Source: an uncultured Cohaesibacter sp. (lineage in GTDB: Bacteria > Pseudomonadota > Alphaproteobacteria > Rhizobiales > Cohaesibacteraceae). Taken from it: a stretch of DNA of 64,000 bases. Positions within the stretch are counted from its first letter, which is position 1; every line of letters begins with the position of its first letter. Of this stretch, positions 1-7,592 are shown in pieces. The notes beneath the pieces are model-generated. The model was not told where the DNA came from and did not search any database. It saw only the letters and a list, made by a program, of their open reading frames with translations. Location of the stretch: NCBI RefSeq assembly GCF_963676485.1, contig NZ_OY781114.1, positions 2,451,001 to 2,515,000 on the forward strand, given 5' to 3'. A program made the position numbers and the translations under genes.

Positions 1-2
1 CG

Positions 3-488
3 GCAAGGCGGATGGTGCATCAGCTCAAATATCGGGATCGAACCGATCTGGCCACCGTCATGGGGCGCTGGATGGTCCGGGCGGGAGCGGATTGCCTGAC
101 CGACCCGGATGCCATTATCGTGCCGGTGCCCTTGCATAGAAGGCGTCTATGGCGTCGGCGGTTTAATCAGTCGGCGCTGCTGGCAAAGGTGATCGCGCGG
201 GAAACGGGAACTGCCTTCATGCCCGATCTTCTGCAACGCACGCGCCCCACACGTCAGCAGGTGGGGCTGAGCGAGGCTGAACGCCGTGTCAATGTCGAAG
301 GGGCCTTCCAGATCAATCGCAATGACAGGACGCTTCTTTCAGGCCGAACGGTGGTGCTGGTGGATGATGTCTGGACAACGGGGGCCACGCTCGATGCCTG
401 TTGTCGTGTATTGAGACGCTCCAATGCGGGAGAAATTTGCATTATCACTTTCGCACGGGTTGCCGCTGGCTCTGAAATGCCCATATAA
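3..488 (+). CDS. comF: ComF family phosphoribosyltransferase-like protein, 5' end outside window
   Basis: ComF proteins are phosphoribosyltransferase-fold proteins linked to DNA uptake in naturally competent bacteria; their exact reaction is not settled. The frame is open to the window edge and residues encoded before the first ATG (position 12) already fit the family pattern (alanine-arginine-arginine, then MVHQLKYRDR), so the true start lies upstream and only about the last 160 codons are present. The family's LKYRDR segment is near the beginning of what remains, and the PRPP-binding loop VVLVDDVWTTGAT sits near residue 115-128 of the visible part. A zinc ribbon expected at the N-terminus is not in the window. 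It is followed by glutaredoxin, a common alphaproteobacterial arrangement. Confidence 0.88.
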   Translation, partial: ARRMVHQLKYRDRTDLATVMGRWMVRAGADCLTDPDAIIVPVPLHRRRLWRRRFNQSALLAKVIARETGTAFMPDLLQRTRPTRQQVGLSEAERRVNVEGAFQINRNDRTLLSGRTVVLVDDVWTTGATLDACCRVLRRSNAGEICIITFARVAAGSEMPI

Positions 489-575
489 AAAGTGTAATTT
501 TGAATAAGTCCAAACTGTTGTCTTTTGTCTCCTTCCCGAAATGGCAAAGGACCCGTTTGGCGAATGGAGACCAAA

Positions 576-830
576 ATGGCAGAAGTTGTTATTTATACGC
601 GAAAAATGTGCGGATTTTGCACTGCAGCCAAAAAACTGCTTTCAGACAAAGGGGTTGCCTTTCTAGAGCTGGATGCGACCTTTGATTTTGATATCAAACA
701 GGAAATGATGAAAAAATCCGGACGCCGCACCTTTCCGCAGATCTTCATTGATGAAGAACATGTGGGGGGATGTGATGATCTGTTTGCCCTTGACAAGGCG
801 GGTAAACTGGACGAGCTGCTCGCAGCCTGA
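576..830 (+). CDS. grxC: Glutaredoxin 3 (GrxC)
   Basis: Small dithiol glutaredoxin, 84 residues, the normal length for GrxC. The redox motif CGFC is at residues 12-15, followed by the cis-proline motif TFPQIF and the glutathione-binding GGCDD segment. It reduces protein disulfides and mixed glutathione disulfides in the cytoplasm using glutathione. I place the start at the ATG at 576, because a GGAGA Shine-Dalgarno lies just upstream and the protein then begins MAEVVIYT as the family does; in-frame ATGs at 525 and 564 would add a non-family extension. It lies between comF and a nitrilase-like amidase whose relatives act on deaminated glutathione, so the pairing with a glutathione-dependent enzyme makes sense. 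Confidence 0.93.
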   Translation: MAEVVIYTRKMCGFCTAAKKLLSDKGVAFLELDATFDFDIKQEMMKKSGRRTFPQIFIDEEHVGGCDDLFALDKAGKLDELLAA

Positions 831-960
831 GGGTTGCACACGGTCCTTTCGGGCGAGCCATTTTGTCCGCTTGTCCTGAAGGGCGCGCTTGGGTAATACT
901 CGAAGGCAATCCTTTTGCGGTCTTCTCGGGCCGCGGATTCCTAAAAAACTGGAGAGTTGC

Positions 961-1791
961 ATGACGTCCTTTCGCGCTGCTTGTGTTCAACTGCGTTCCG
1001 GTCGCGATCCGGAGCATAATCTTGATGACGCCGAACGACTGATCCGTGAAGCGCGTCGTGATGGGGCTGAGTATATCCAGACGCCCGAACAGACTGCGAC
1101 CATGGAGATGAATCGCAAGGCGATGATGGCTGTCCTCTCTTCCGAGGATGATGATGAAGGCCTCAAGCGGATGCAGGCATTGGCCGAAGAGCTGGATATC
1201 TGGCTGCATATTGGCTCCATGTCCTTTCTGGTCAAAACCTGCGATGACGTGAAAGCGGTCAATCGCAGCCTGCTGATCTCTCCTGCCGGACGGATTGCTG
1301 CGCGCTATGACAAGATCCATATGTTTGATGTGGATCTGGAGAATGGTGAAAGCTATCGTGAATCTGCCAGTTTCGTTCCGGGCGAAAAGGCTGTCAGTGC
1401 CATTCTGCCGTGGGGTACACTGGGTTTGTCGATCTGCTACGATTTGCGTTTCCCCTATCTCTATCGGGCTTTGTGCAAGCAGATGGGTGCCAATATTCTG
1501 GCTATTCCTGCAGCCTTCACCAAGCGCACCGGTCAGGCCCACTGGCAGGTGCTGATGCGGGCAAGAGCCATAGAAAATGGAGCCTTCGTCATTGCTGCCG
1601 CTCAAGGGGGCAAGCATGAGAATGGCCGCAAGACCTATGGGCATTCCATTATCGTGGATCCTTGGGGAACCGTGCTGGCAGAAGCGCAGGATGAACCCTG
1701 TTTCATCGCAGCCGATATAGACATGACGCGGGTGGATGCCTGCCGCAAGGCGATCCCGTCGTTGCAGCACGACCGTGCTTTTGAAATCTGA
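961..1791 (+). CDS. Carbon-nitrogen hydrolase (nitrilase superfamily, Nit1-like amidase)
   Basis: Nitrilase-superfamily amidohydrolase of 276 residues. The Glu-Lys-Cys catalytic triad is visible: Glu43 in TPEQT, Lys118 in YDKIHMFDVD and Cys159 in SICYDLRFP. The YDKIHMFDVD and CYDLRFP motifs are those of the Nit1/NitFhit branch, whose studied members hydrolyse deaminated glutathione (a repair reaction) or omega-amides; the precise substrate here is inferred. The start at 961 is chosen because GGAG lies 7-10 bases upstream and the protein then starts with the family's A-C-V-Q-L strand; an upstream in-frame start would add about 24 residues with no similarity. Its position after grxC supports a glutathione-related role. 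Confidence 0.88.
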   Translation: MTSFRAACVQLRSGRDPEHNLDDAERLIREARRDGAEYIQTPEQTATMEMNRKAMMAVLSSEDDDEGLKRMQALAEELDIWLHIGSMSFLVKTCDDVKAVNRSLLISPAGRIAARYDKIHMFDVDLENGESYRESASFVPGEKAVSAILPWGTLGLSICYDLRFPYLYRALCKQMGANILAIPAAFTKRTGQAHWQVLMRARAIENGAFVIAAAQGGKHENGRKTYGHSIIVDPWGTVLAEAQDEPCFIAADIDMTRVDACRKAIPSLQHDRAFEI

Positions 1792-1899
1792 TTGCAAGTG
1801 GCGTATAATTCAGTCTATGAAATTTCGCTTGCCAATTGGCGCGAAATGGATTTTTGTGCGCGATGCACAGATTATCTGAAATCGATTTAGGGGTTTGAC

Positions 1900-2433
1900 T
1901 TGATTAAGTATTCGCTGCGCTGCGAGCATGATCATGTATTTGAAGGCTGGTTTCGCAATAGTGATGATTGCGAGATGCAGACCCGGAATGGCCATGTTGA
2001 ATGTCCCTATTGTGCATCGACGAAAATCTCCAAGTCCCTTATGGCTCCGCGCGTCACCGGGACACGCACGCAAGATAGCTTAAGCCGCTCAACCGAAGGG
2101 CAGGACGCAACAGGGGCAGCGCCTTCGCCCTCTTTGCCGCAACCGGCTGCCGCCAATGCTGTCGCGCCTCAGGCTGGGACTGCCGTGGCCGCGCCGCAGG
2201 AGGGCGTTGACCCCCAACAGGTTCAGAAGATGCTGCGCGCCTTTCGTGAACATGTGGTCAAGAATGCCGATTATGTCGGCGACAAATTTGCTGAAGAAGC
2301 CCGCAAGATGCATTTCAAGGAAACCGAAGAACGGGGCATCTATGGCGAGGCAAGCGCGGATGAGGTCAAATCGCTCGCTGAAGACGGGATTGATTGCCTG
2401 CCGATGCCGGTTCTACCCGAAGACCAGAACTGA
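1900..2433 (+). CDS. DUF1178 family protein, TTG start
   Basis: Protein of 177 residues with the DUF1178 N-terminal signature: MIKYSLRCEHDHVFEGWF, then a short zinc-ribbon-like CPYC segment near residues 36-39. The middle (about residues 55-110) is alanine-, proline- and glutamine-rich and probably disordered, and the C-terminal part has the conserved YVGDKFAEEARKMH segment. The function of the family is unknown. The start codon is TTG at 1900, supported by an AGGGG Shine-Dalgarno about 8 bases upstream and by the exact family start. Alphaproteobacteria often carry this gene beside grxC and a nitrilase-like gene, as here. Confidence 0.87.
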   Translation: MIKYSLRCEHDHVFEGWFRNSDDCEMQTRNGHVECPYCASTKISKSLMAPRVTGTRTQDSLSRSTEGQDATGAAPSPSLPQPAAANAVAPQAGTAVAAPQEGVDPQQVQKMLRAFREHVVKNADYVGDKFAEEARKMHFKETEERGIYGEASADEVKSLAEDGIDCLPMPVLPEDQN

Positions 2434-2479
2434 GCAGGCAAGAGCGTAGCTTGAATGCGCGCTATGGCGTGAATAAAAA

Positions 2480-2516
2480 CCCGCACCGGCTGATGGCCGA
2501 TGCGGGCTGTTTTTTG
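2480..2516. terminator. Bidirectional rho-independent terminator
   Basis: Stem CCCGCACCGGC pairs with GCCGATGCGGG (one G-U type mismatch) around a 5-base loop, followed by CTGTTTTTT on the plus strand and, for the minus strand, preceded by a run of A. It lies between the convergent DUF1178 gene and the chemoreceptor gene and can serve both. Confidence 0.8.
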
Positions 2517-2534
2517 CAGAGATTTTCCCTGTGT

Positions 2535-4724
2535 TTATGCGGCGGCAAAATCTTCGACGAATTTCTCAACGATATTGCTGAGATCGCCAGCTTGCACTGA
2601 CAGGCCCTTGGAGAGATCTTGCAGCTTGGTGGATGCGGTGCCGGTCTGCTGGGCGGCGATGTTGACGCCGCTGATATTTTTGGTCACCTCATCGGTGCCG
2701 GTTGCTGCCTGCTGACAGTTGCTTGCAATCTCGGCGGTGGCCGCTCCCTGTTCATCGACCGCAATCGTGATTTGTGAGGCTGTTTCCTTGATGCTTGCAA
2801 TGACTTGCGCGATTTCACCAACAGAGCGAACGGTGCCGTCTGTGGCTTGCTGGATTTCAGACACTTTCAGGCCGATTTCCTCGGTGGCCTTGGCTGTCTG
2901 GGATGCCAGTTCCTTGACCTCGGCGGCGACGACCGCAAAGCCTTTGCCTGCTTCACCGGCTCGGGCTGCCTCGATGGTCGCGTTGAGGGCCAACAGGTTG
3001 GTTTGGGCCGCGATGCCATTAATCAGTTCAATGACGTCGCCAATGGCTGCGGCTGCTGCTGCCAGAGACTGGATGCGCTCGTTGGCTGCGTCTGCTTCGG
3101 CGTTGGCCTTGTCGGCGATCTCGGCAGAGTGAAAGACCTGATCGTTGACGACGCGCACGGAGGCTGACATTTCCTCAGTGGCGCTGGCCACGGTCTGAAC
3201 GTTGGCCGAGGCCTGATCTGCCGCCACGGCAACCGACTGGGACTGTCTGGTCGTCTCTCTTGCGGTTTCTGATAGATCCTGTGCGGCGGTGGCGACTTCG
3301 CTGGACGAAGATGCAATGCCGGTGGAGAGAGCTTGCATGCGGGAAACAAAGTCCTGTGCCAGCTTGGCGCGGCGGTCCAGCAGTTTGCGTTCTTCTTCTT
3401 CGCGGCTGGCTGCTTCATTGCGCAGTTTTTCAGCTTCCTGAAGACCTGTGCGCAAGACTTCCGAGGCTTGCGCGATTTCGCCGATCTCGTCCTTGCGGTC
3501 AGCTCCATCGACGCGGTCAACCGTGTCTCCGGATGCAATGCGGCGAAGGATGTTGGCCATCTTGACGATCGGGGCAGAGATATTGTGTGCGACCCATGCC
3601 ATGGCAATCATGGCGACCAGCGCTACGACGAGAGCCACGGCCAGCTGCCAGAAGAGAGCATTGTTGTTGCGTTTGTCCATGGCCTGACCCATGGCGATGG
3701 ATTCGGCCATTACGACCGAGCGGGGCACATCGATGACCACTGACCAGCTCTGGTCTGTGCGACCAAGGGAGATTGGAGAGAAGACGCGTAGGGAATCGTC
3801 CTTTTCATCAACGAAAATCTTCGAGGCGCCTTCGCTCAGCACTTTCTTTTCTGCTGCGCCATTCTCCTGATCAAATGAGAATTTGCCGCCGATGCTTTTG
3901 GGGTCAAGACTTGAGGCGACAATCAGGCCTTCGTTGGTTACGATGCGCACCGATCCGCTGCCATCATAGATGCTTTTGTCGACCTTGTTGGCCAATTCCT
4001 GGACGAAGGAGAGTTCAAAGTCGGCACCAGCGACACCGGCAAATTTGCCATCGACCATGATCGGGACAGACATGGTTGCCAGATAGACGGATTTTCCCTG
4101 AACGATGTAAGGCAGTGGCGCAAGGATATTTTCATTTCCGGTGCGTTGCGGGTTGAGGAACCATCCCCCTTTGACAAGACCATTGGGGTGTTTGTCCGAG
4201 CTGTCATATTCCACGAGGGGCTGGACGGCAACTTTGCCGCTGCCATCGCGTGTCCAATAGGGCAGGGCGCGGCCTGTTGCATCCGATCCCATGGCTGTGT
4301 CGGATTTGTAAATGGCATCCAGACCATCCAGGGCATTTGGCTCCCAGGCGCTATAGGTGCCGTTGAAGCGGGGATTGTCATTCAGGGAGCGATGGAGCAA
4401 TCCGTTCAGCTGGGTGCGCCGAACTTCGGTTGGAGAGCCACCGCTATTTTCCGGCATTGCAATGGTCTCGAGCGCCTTGGCCATGCCGCGAGCGGTCGAA
4501 AAGGCGGTTTCCACTTCGGATTTGATGACACCGGCTTGAGCTGCGGCCAGATTGGAAAGCGAGGCTTGGCTGTTGTGATCCAGCAGCTCTCCCACGTTGG
4601 TGGCCACATAGTCGGCGCTTTTGCTTGCCGACCAAAGATTATATCCAACAATTGTGCCGGTGGAACCAATGACACAAACGGCTGTGAAAGCGACGATGCG
4701 GACGCGAATGGAATGGAGGTTCAT
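2535..4724 (-). CDS. Methyl-accepting chemotaxis protein with dCache-type sensor
   Basis: Transmembrane chemoreceptor of 729 residues. Order of parts: N-terminal membrane segment at about 8-28; a large periplasmic region (about 30-355) that reads as a double Cache sensor (YSAWEPNALDGLDAIYK and YLATMSVPIMVDGKFAGVAG are typical Cache stretches); second membrane segment at about 356-378; HAMP at about 379-432; and a cytoplasmic signalling domain containing the hairpin tip ([15 protein letters not shown]) that contacts CheA/CheW. Small-molecule ligands bind the Cache domain; which one cannot be read from sequence. No che or flagellar gene is adjacent, so it is an orphan receptor. A paralogue with the same layout is at 61639-63753. 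Confidence 0.95.
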   Translation of the reverse strand: MNLHSIRVRIVAFTAVCVIGSTGTIVGYNLWSASKSADYVATNVGELLDHNSQASLSNLAAAQAGVIKSEVETAFSTARGMAKALETIAMPENSGGSPTEVRRTQLNGLLHRSLNDNPRFNGTYSAWEPNALDGLDAIYKSDTAMGSDATGRALPYWTRDGSGKVAVQPLVEYDSSDKHPNGLVKGGWFLNPQRTGNENILAPLPYIVQGKSVYLATMSVPIMVDGKFAGVAGADFELSFVQELANKVDKSIYDGSGSVRIVTNEGLIVASSLDPKSIGGKFSFDQENGAAEKKVLSEGASKIFVDEKDDSLRVFSPISLGRTDQSWSVVIDVPRSVVMAESIAMGQAMDKRNNNALFWQLAVALVVALVAMIAMAWVAHNISAPIVKMANILRRIASGDTVDRVDGADRKDEIGEIAQASEVLRTGLQEAEKLRNEAASREEEERKLLDRRAKLAQDFVSRMQALSTGIASSSSEVATAAQDLSETARETTRQSQSVAVAADQASANVQTVASATEEMSASVRVVNDQVFHSAEIADKANAEADAANERIQSLAAAAAAIGDVIELINGIAAQTNLLALNATIEAARAGEAGKGFAVVAAEVKELASQTAKATEEIGLKVSEIQQATDGTVRSVGEIAQVIASIKETASQITIAVDEQGAATAEIASNCQQAATGTDEVTKNISGVNIAAQQTGTASTKLQDLSKGLSVQAGDLSNIVEKFVEDFAAA

Positions 4725-5064
4725 AGTGCAAAACCTTGTTAAGTGCCATTCAGACTTGCTGATACACTGCTGATTTACCCGGCGGGCTCTATGCCGGATA
4801 TTCTAAGGCTTCCTTGAACTGCTGAAACAATCAAAGAATTGAATGTTATGATCTGACGAACAGGTTAAAAGGGTGTAAAATATTCTTAACTTCTTAAATT
4901 GCGTAATACTTAAATACTGTTCTCTTGTAGAAAAAGGCATTTTCTACCTGCAATTATGGTGCTCTTTATTAAGCGCATAAGTAGGTTTTTGTCTTGAATT
5001 TGGTATTATTAACTATGAGTTTTAATTCTTATACCTAGGGTAGTAGTTAAATTTATATGGTCTT
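4725..5064. other. AT-rich intergenic region upstream of the chemoreceptor
   Basis: About 340 bases without a supported gene. It should hold the promoter of the minus-strand chemoreceptor. I see one perfect small hairpin, GTAGAAAA / TTTTCTAC at 4927-4947 with a 5-base loop, and otherwise only AT-rich sequence. I could not assign a -35/-10 pair with confidence. Confidence 0.6.
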
Positions 5065-5100
5065 TTACTGTGACGCTTTGCGTGAACAAAGGACCATATA
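5054..5100. repeat. Inverted repeat over the ubiG stop codon
   Basis: TATATGGTC (5054-5062) and GACCATATA (5092-5100) are a perfect 9-base inverted repeat separated by 29 bases. The right arm encodes part of the UbiG C-terminus and the left arm is just past its stop codon. It could be a weak terminator or an mRNA 3'-end stem; there is no clean T-run. Confidence 0.45.
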
Positions 5101-5838
5101 GTTGACGTCAAGATCTTTGGAGCGGGACCATTTGTCAAATAATGGGTTGTAGGTAACGCCGACCTTTTCAACGACATCCAGTCCGGTCGGGGCGAGAGCG
5201 CGTTCCAATTCATCCGGTGTTACGAATTTGTCCCAGCTATGGGTGCCGACGGGCAACCAGCGCAGGATATATTCGGCCCCCACGATGGCCAAAGCGTGGG
5301 ATTTGAGCGTCCGGTTGAGCGTGGCAATGACCATCAGCCCACCCGGTTTCACCATGCTGGCGCATTCTGAAATGAACAGATCGACATCAGAGACATGTTC
5401 GACCACTTCCATCGTGAGGACGACATCGAACTTGGCACCTTCCATAACAAGGCTTTCTGCCGTTGTTGCCCGGTAAGAGATGGCCAGATCGCTTTCCTTT
5501 GCGTGGGTGGCCGCAATGCCGATGTTGGTTTCCGAGGCATCCACGCCGACGACATTGGCGCCCAGTCGGCAGAGAGGTTCACACAACAGGCCTCCGCCGC
5601 AGCCGACATCAAGAATATCAAGGCCTTCAAGCGGGGTTTTGGCCTTTCCATCAAGGTCGAAATGGCTCATGAGCTTTTCGCGTAGATAGGCGACGCGTGT
5701 CGGGTTGAATTTATGCAGGGGGCGAAATTTGCCCTTGGGGTTCCACCATTCCTGAGCCATAGCAGAAAAACGGGCAATTTCTTCATCATCAACCGTTGTT
5801 GCTTTGGTTTGCGATTCCTGCTTGCTCTGGGATGTCAT
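5065..5838 (-). CDS. ubiG: Ubiquinone biosynthesis O-methyltransferase UbiG
   Basis: SAM-dependent O-methyltransferase of 257 residues that carries out both O-methylations in ubiquinone synthesis. The family N-terminal segment is present ([21 protein letters not shown], conserved W-W-x-P-x-G). The SAM-binding glycine-rich motif is LDVGCGGG, followed by the acidic residue in VVGVDAS, and the post-motif EVVEHV is typical. Length matches the family (about 240-260). The gene diverges from lysC, as in many Rhizobiales-related genomes, leaving a 241-bp shared promoter region. Confidence 0.95.
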   Translation of the reverse strand: MTSQSKQESQTKATTVDDEEIARFSAMAQEWWNPKGKFRPLHKFNPTRVAYLREKLMSHFDLDGKAKTPLEGLDILDVGCGGGLLCEPLCRLGANVVGVDASETNIGIAATHAKESDLAISYRATTAESLVMEGAKFDVVLTMEVVEHVSDVDLFISECASMVKPGGLMVIATLNRTLKSHALAIVGAEYILRWLPVGTHSWDKFVTPDELERALAPTGLDVVEKVGVTYNPLFDKWSRSKDLDVNYMVLCSRKASQ

Positions 5839-6079
5839 TTTATGCCCCTTTTTGGCTTTTCGTCTTTGGTTGGTTTGTACGAAAAGGAACGGCCTTTGGA
5901 TTGGTTGCGCCCGTTATGTTATCAATAGCTTCTTTTTGCAAATGGAAAAGTCAAGCCTTTGAAAGCTTGCATGAGCCGCATCTGCCGAGTATGACTATGC
6001 GCAACCGGCGGCAAGGTCAATCAGCCCTTATGATTGAGCCGCTTAAAACGTAAAAACCAGTGACAGAAAGCGATAGTGG

Positions 6080-7333
6080 ATGGCTCGTCTTGTCATGAAG
6101 TTCGGGGGTACGTCTGTTGCTGATATTGAGCGCATCAGACGCGTTGCCCGACATGTGAAGCGTGAAGTGGATGCAGGAAATCAGGTAGCCGTTGTGGTTT
6201 CTGCCATGGCTGGCAAAACCAACGAGCTGGTTGGTTGGGTGCAGGAAGCTTCTCCCCTCTATGATGCGCGTGAATATGATACCGTTGTGTCCTCAGGCGA
6301 ACAGGTGACATCGGGGCTTCTCGCTTTGACCCTGCAGAATATGGGTGTTGATGCCCGCTCCTGGCTTGGGTGGCAAATTCCTTTTAAAACCAATGGTGTG
6401 CATGGCGCCGCTCGCATTGAAGAGATCGACGGATCGGTTTTGATCGAGCGTCTTGAAATGAACCAGGTTGCGGTTGTGGCCGGGTTTCAGGGCATTGCGC
6501 CGGATAACCGCATTTCGACATTGGGGCGTGGCGGATCTGACACCAGTGCGGTGGCAATTGCTGCGGCTATCAATGCGGATCGTTGCGACATCTACACTGA
6601 TGTGGACGGGGTTTATACCACCGATCCGCGCATTGTGCCTGAAGCACGGCGGCTTGAGCATATCTCATTTGAGGAAATGCTGGAAATGGCATCGCTCGGC
6701 GCAAAGGTCATGCAGGTGCGTTCTGTTGAAATGGCGATGGTGCATAATGTGCGTACATTCGTGCGGTCCTCTTTTGTCGAGCCAGACGCGCCAGAGCTTA
6801 TGAATACGGACCAGCCCATCGGAACTTTGATCTGTGATGAGGATGAGATTGTGGAAAAACAGGTTGTAACCGGAATTGCCTTCTCAAAAGACGAAGCGCA
6901 AATTTCTCTGCGCCGGCTCGAAGACAAGCCGGGTATCGCTGCACATGTCTTTGGTCCTCTTTCAGAGGCCAACATCAATGTCGACATGATCGTTCAGAAT
7001 ATTTCTGAAGATGGTACGATCACCGACATGACTTTCACTGTGCCCAAAGGGGACTTTGAGCGGGCCAAGGATGTGCTTGAGCAGGCGCGTGGCAATATCA
7101 ACTATAACATGCTGCAGGGCTCGACCGATGTCGTGAAGGTGTCCGTGATCGGTATCGGCATGCGCAGTCATGCTGGCGTTGCCTCCAAGGCCTTCAAGGC
7201 TCTGGCAGACAAAGGCATCAATATCCGCGCTATCACGACGTCCGAAATCAAGATTTCCATTCTGATAGATGACGAATATGCAGAGCTGGCAGTGCGTGCG
7301 CTGCACTCGCTTTATGGGCTGGATGAGAAATAG
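6080..7333 (+). CDS. lysC: Aspartate kinase LysC
   Basis: Phosphorylates aspartate, the first step toward lysine, threonine, methionine and diaminopimelate. The protein has 417 residues, the length of the single-function class with one catalytic domain and two ACT domains. The ATP/aspartate site KFGGTSV is at residues 7-13, the GRGGSDTSA motif follows in the middle of the kinase domain, and two ACT domains for feedback control occupy about 265-415 (VTGIAFSKDEAQISL and VSVIGIGMRSHAGVA mark them). An internal start for a separate beta subunit is possible, as in Bacillus, but not shown. It heads the lysC-ptsP-prfA-prmC cluster. Confidence 0.96.
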   Translation: MARLVMKFGGTSVADIERIRRVARHVKREVDAGNQVAVVVSAMAGKTNELVGWVQEASPLYDAREYDTVVSSGEQVTSGLLALTLQNMGVDARSWLGWQIPFKTNGVHGAARIEEIDGSVLIERLEMNQVAVVAGFQGIAPDNRISTLGRGGSDTSAVAIAAAINADRCDIYTDVDGVYTTDPRIVPEARRLEHISFEEMLEMASLGAKVMQVRSVEMAMVHNVRTFVRSSFVEPDAPELMNTDQPIGTLICDEDEIVEKQVVTGIAFSKDEAQISLRRLEDKPGIAAHVFGPLSEANINVDMIVQNISEDGTITDMTFTVPKGDFERAKDVLEQARGNINYNMLQGSTDVVKVSVIGIGMRSHAGVASKAFKALADKGINIRAITTSEIKISILIDDEYAELAVRALHSLYGLDEK

Positions 7334-7343
7334 CGTGATGAAG

Positions 7344-7385
7344 AAGAGGGCGCCTCATCGCAGGCCTCCTCTTTTCGTCTTTTTG
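7344..7385 (+). terminator. Probable rho-independent terminator after lysC
   Basis: AAGAGG and CCTCTT form the base of an imperfect stem with a GC-rich interior and are followed by TTCGTCTTTTT. It sits 11 bases after the lysC stop codon, so ptsP probably has its own promoter in the following 200 bases. Confidence 0.55.
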
Positions 7386-7592
7386 GCTACGATTGGAGTA
7401 TCTTTCAATCATTCTAAAAACAGGGCAGATGATTGATCTGCCTGATCGCCTCGTGCCATAGTGCGCATGAGACGAATCCCAATTGCCAATATGTCGCTTC
7501 TTTATGGCTTCATGCGAGGAAGTGGTGAATTCGTGCAAGGGTGTCACGTGAGTGGCCCTTAATGACAAAAGCGGAAAATCGGAGAAACCCGG

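Noticed and set aside
745-1797. Minus-strand open frame of 350 codons
   Set aside because: Antisense to glutaredoxin and the nitrilase-like gene; no recognisable domain.
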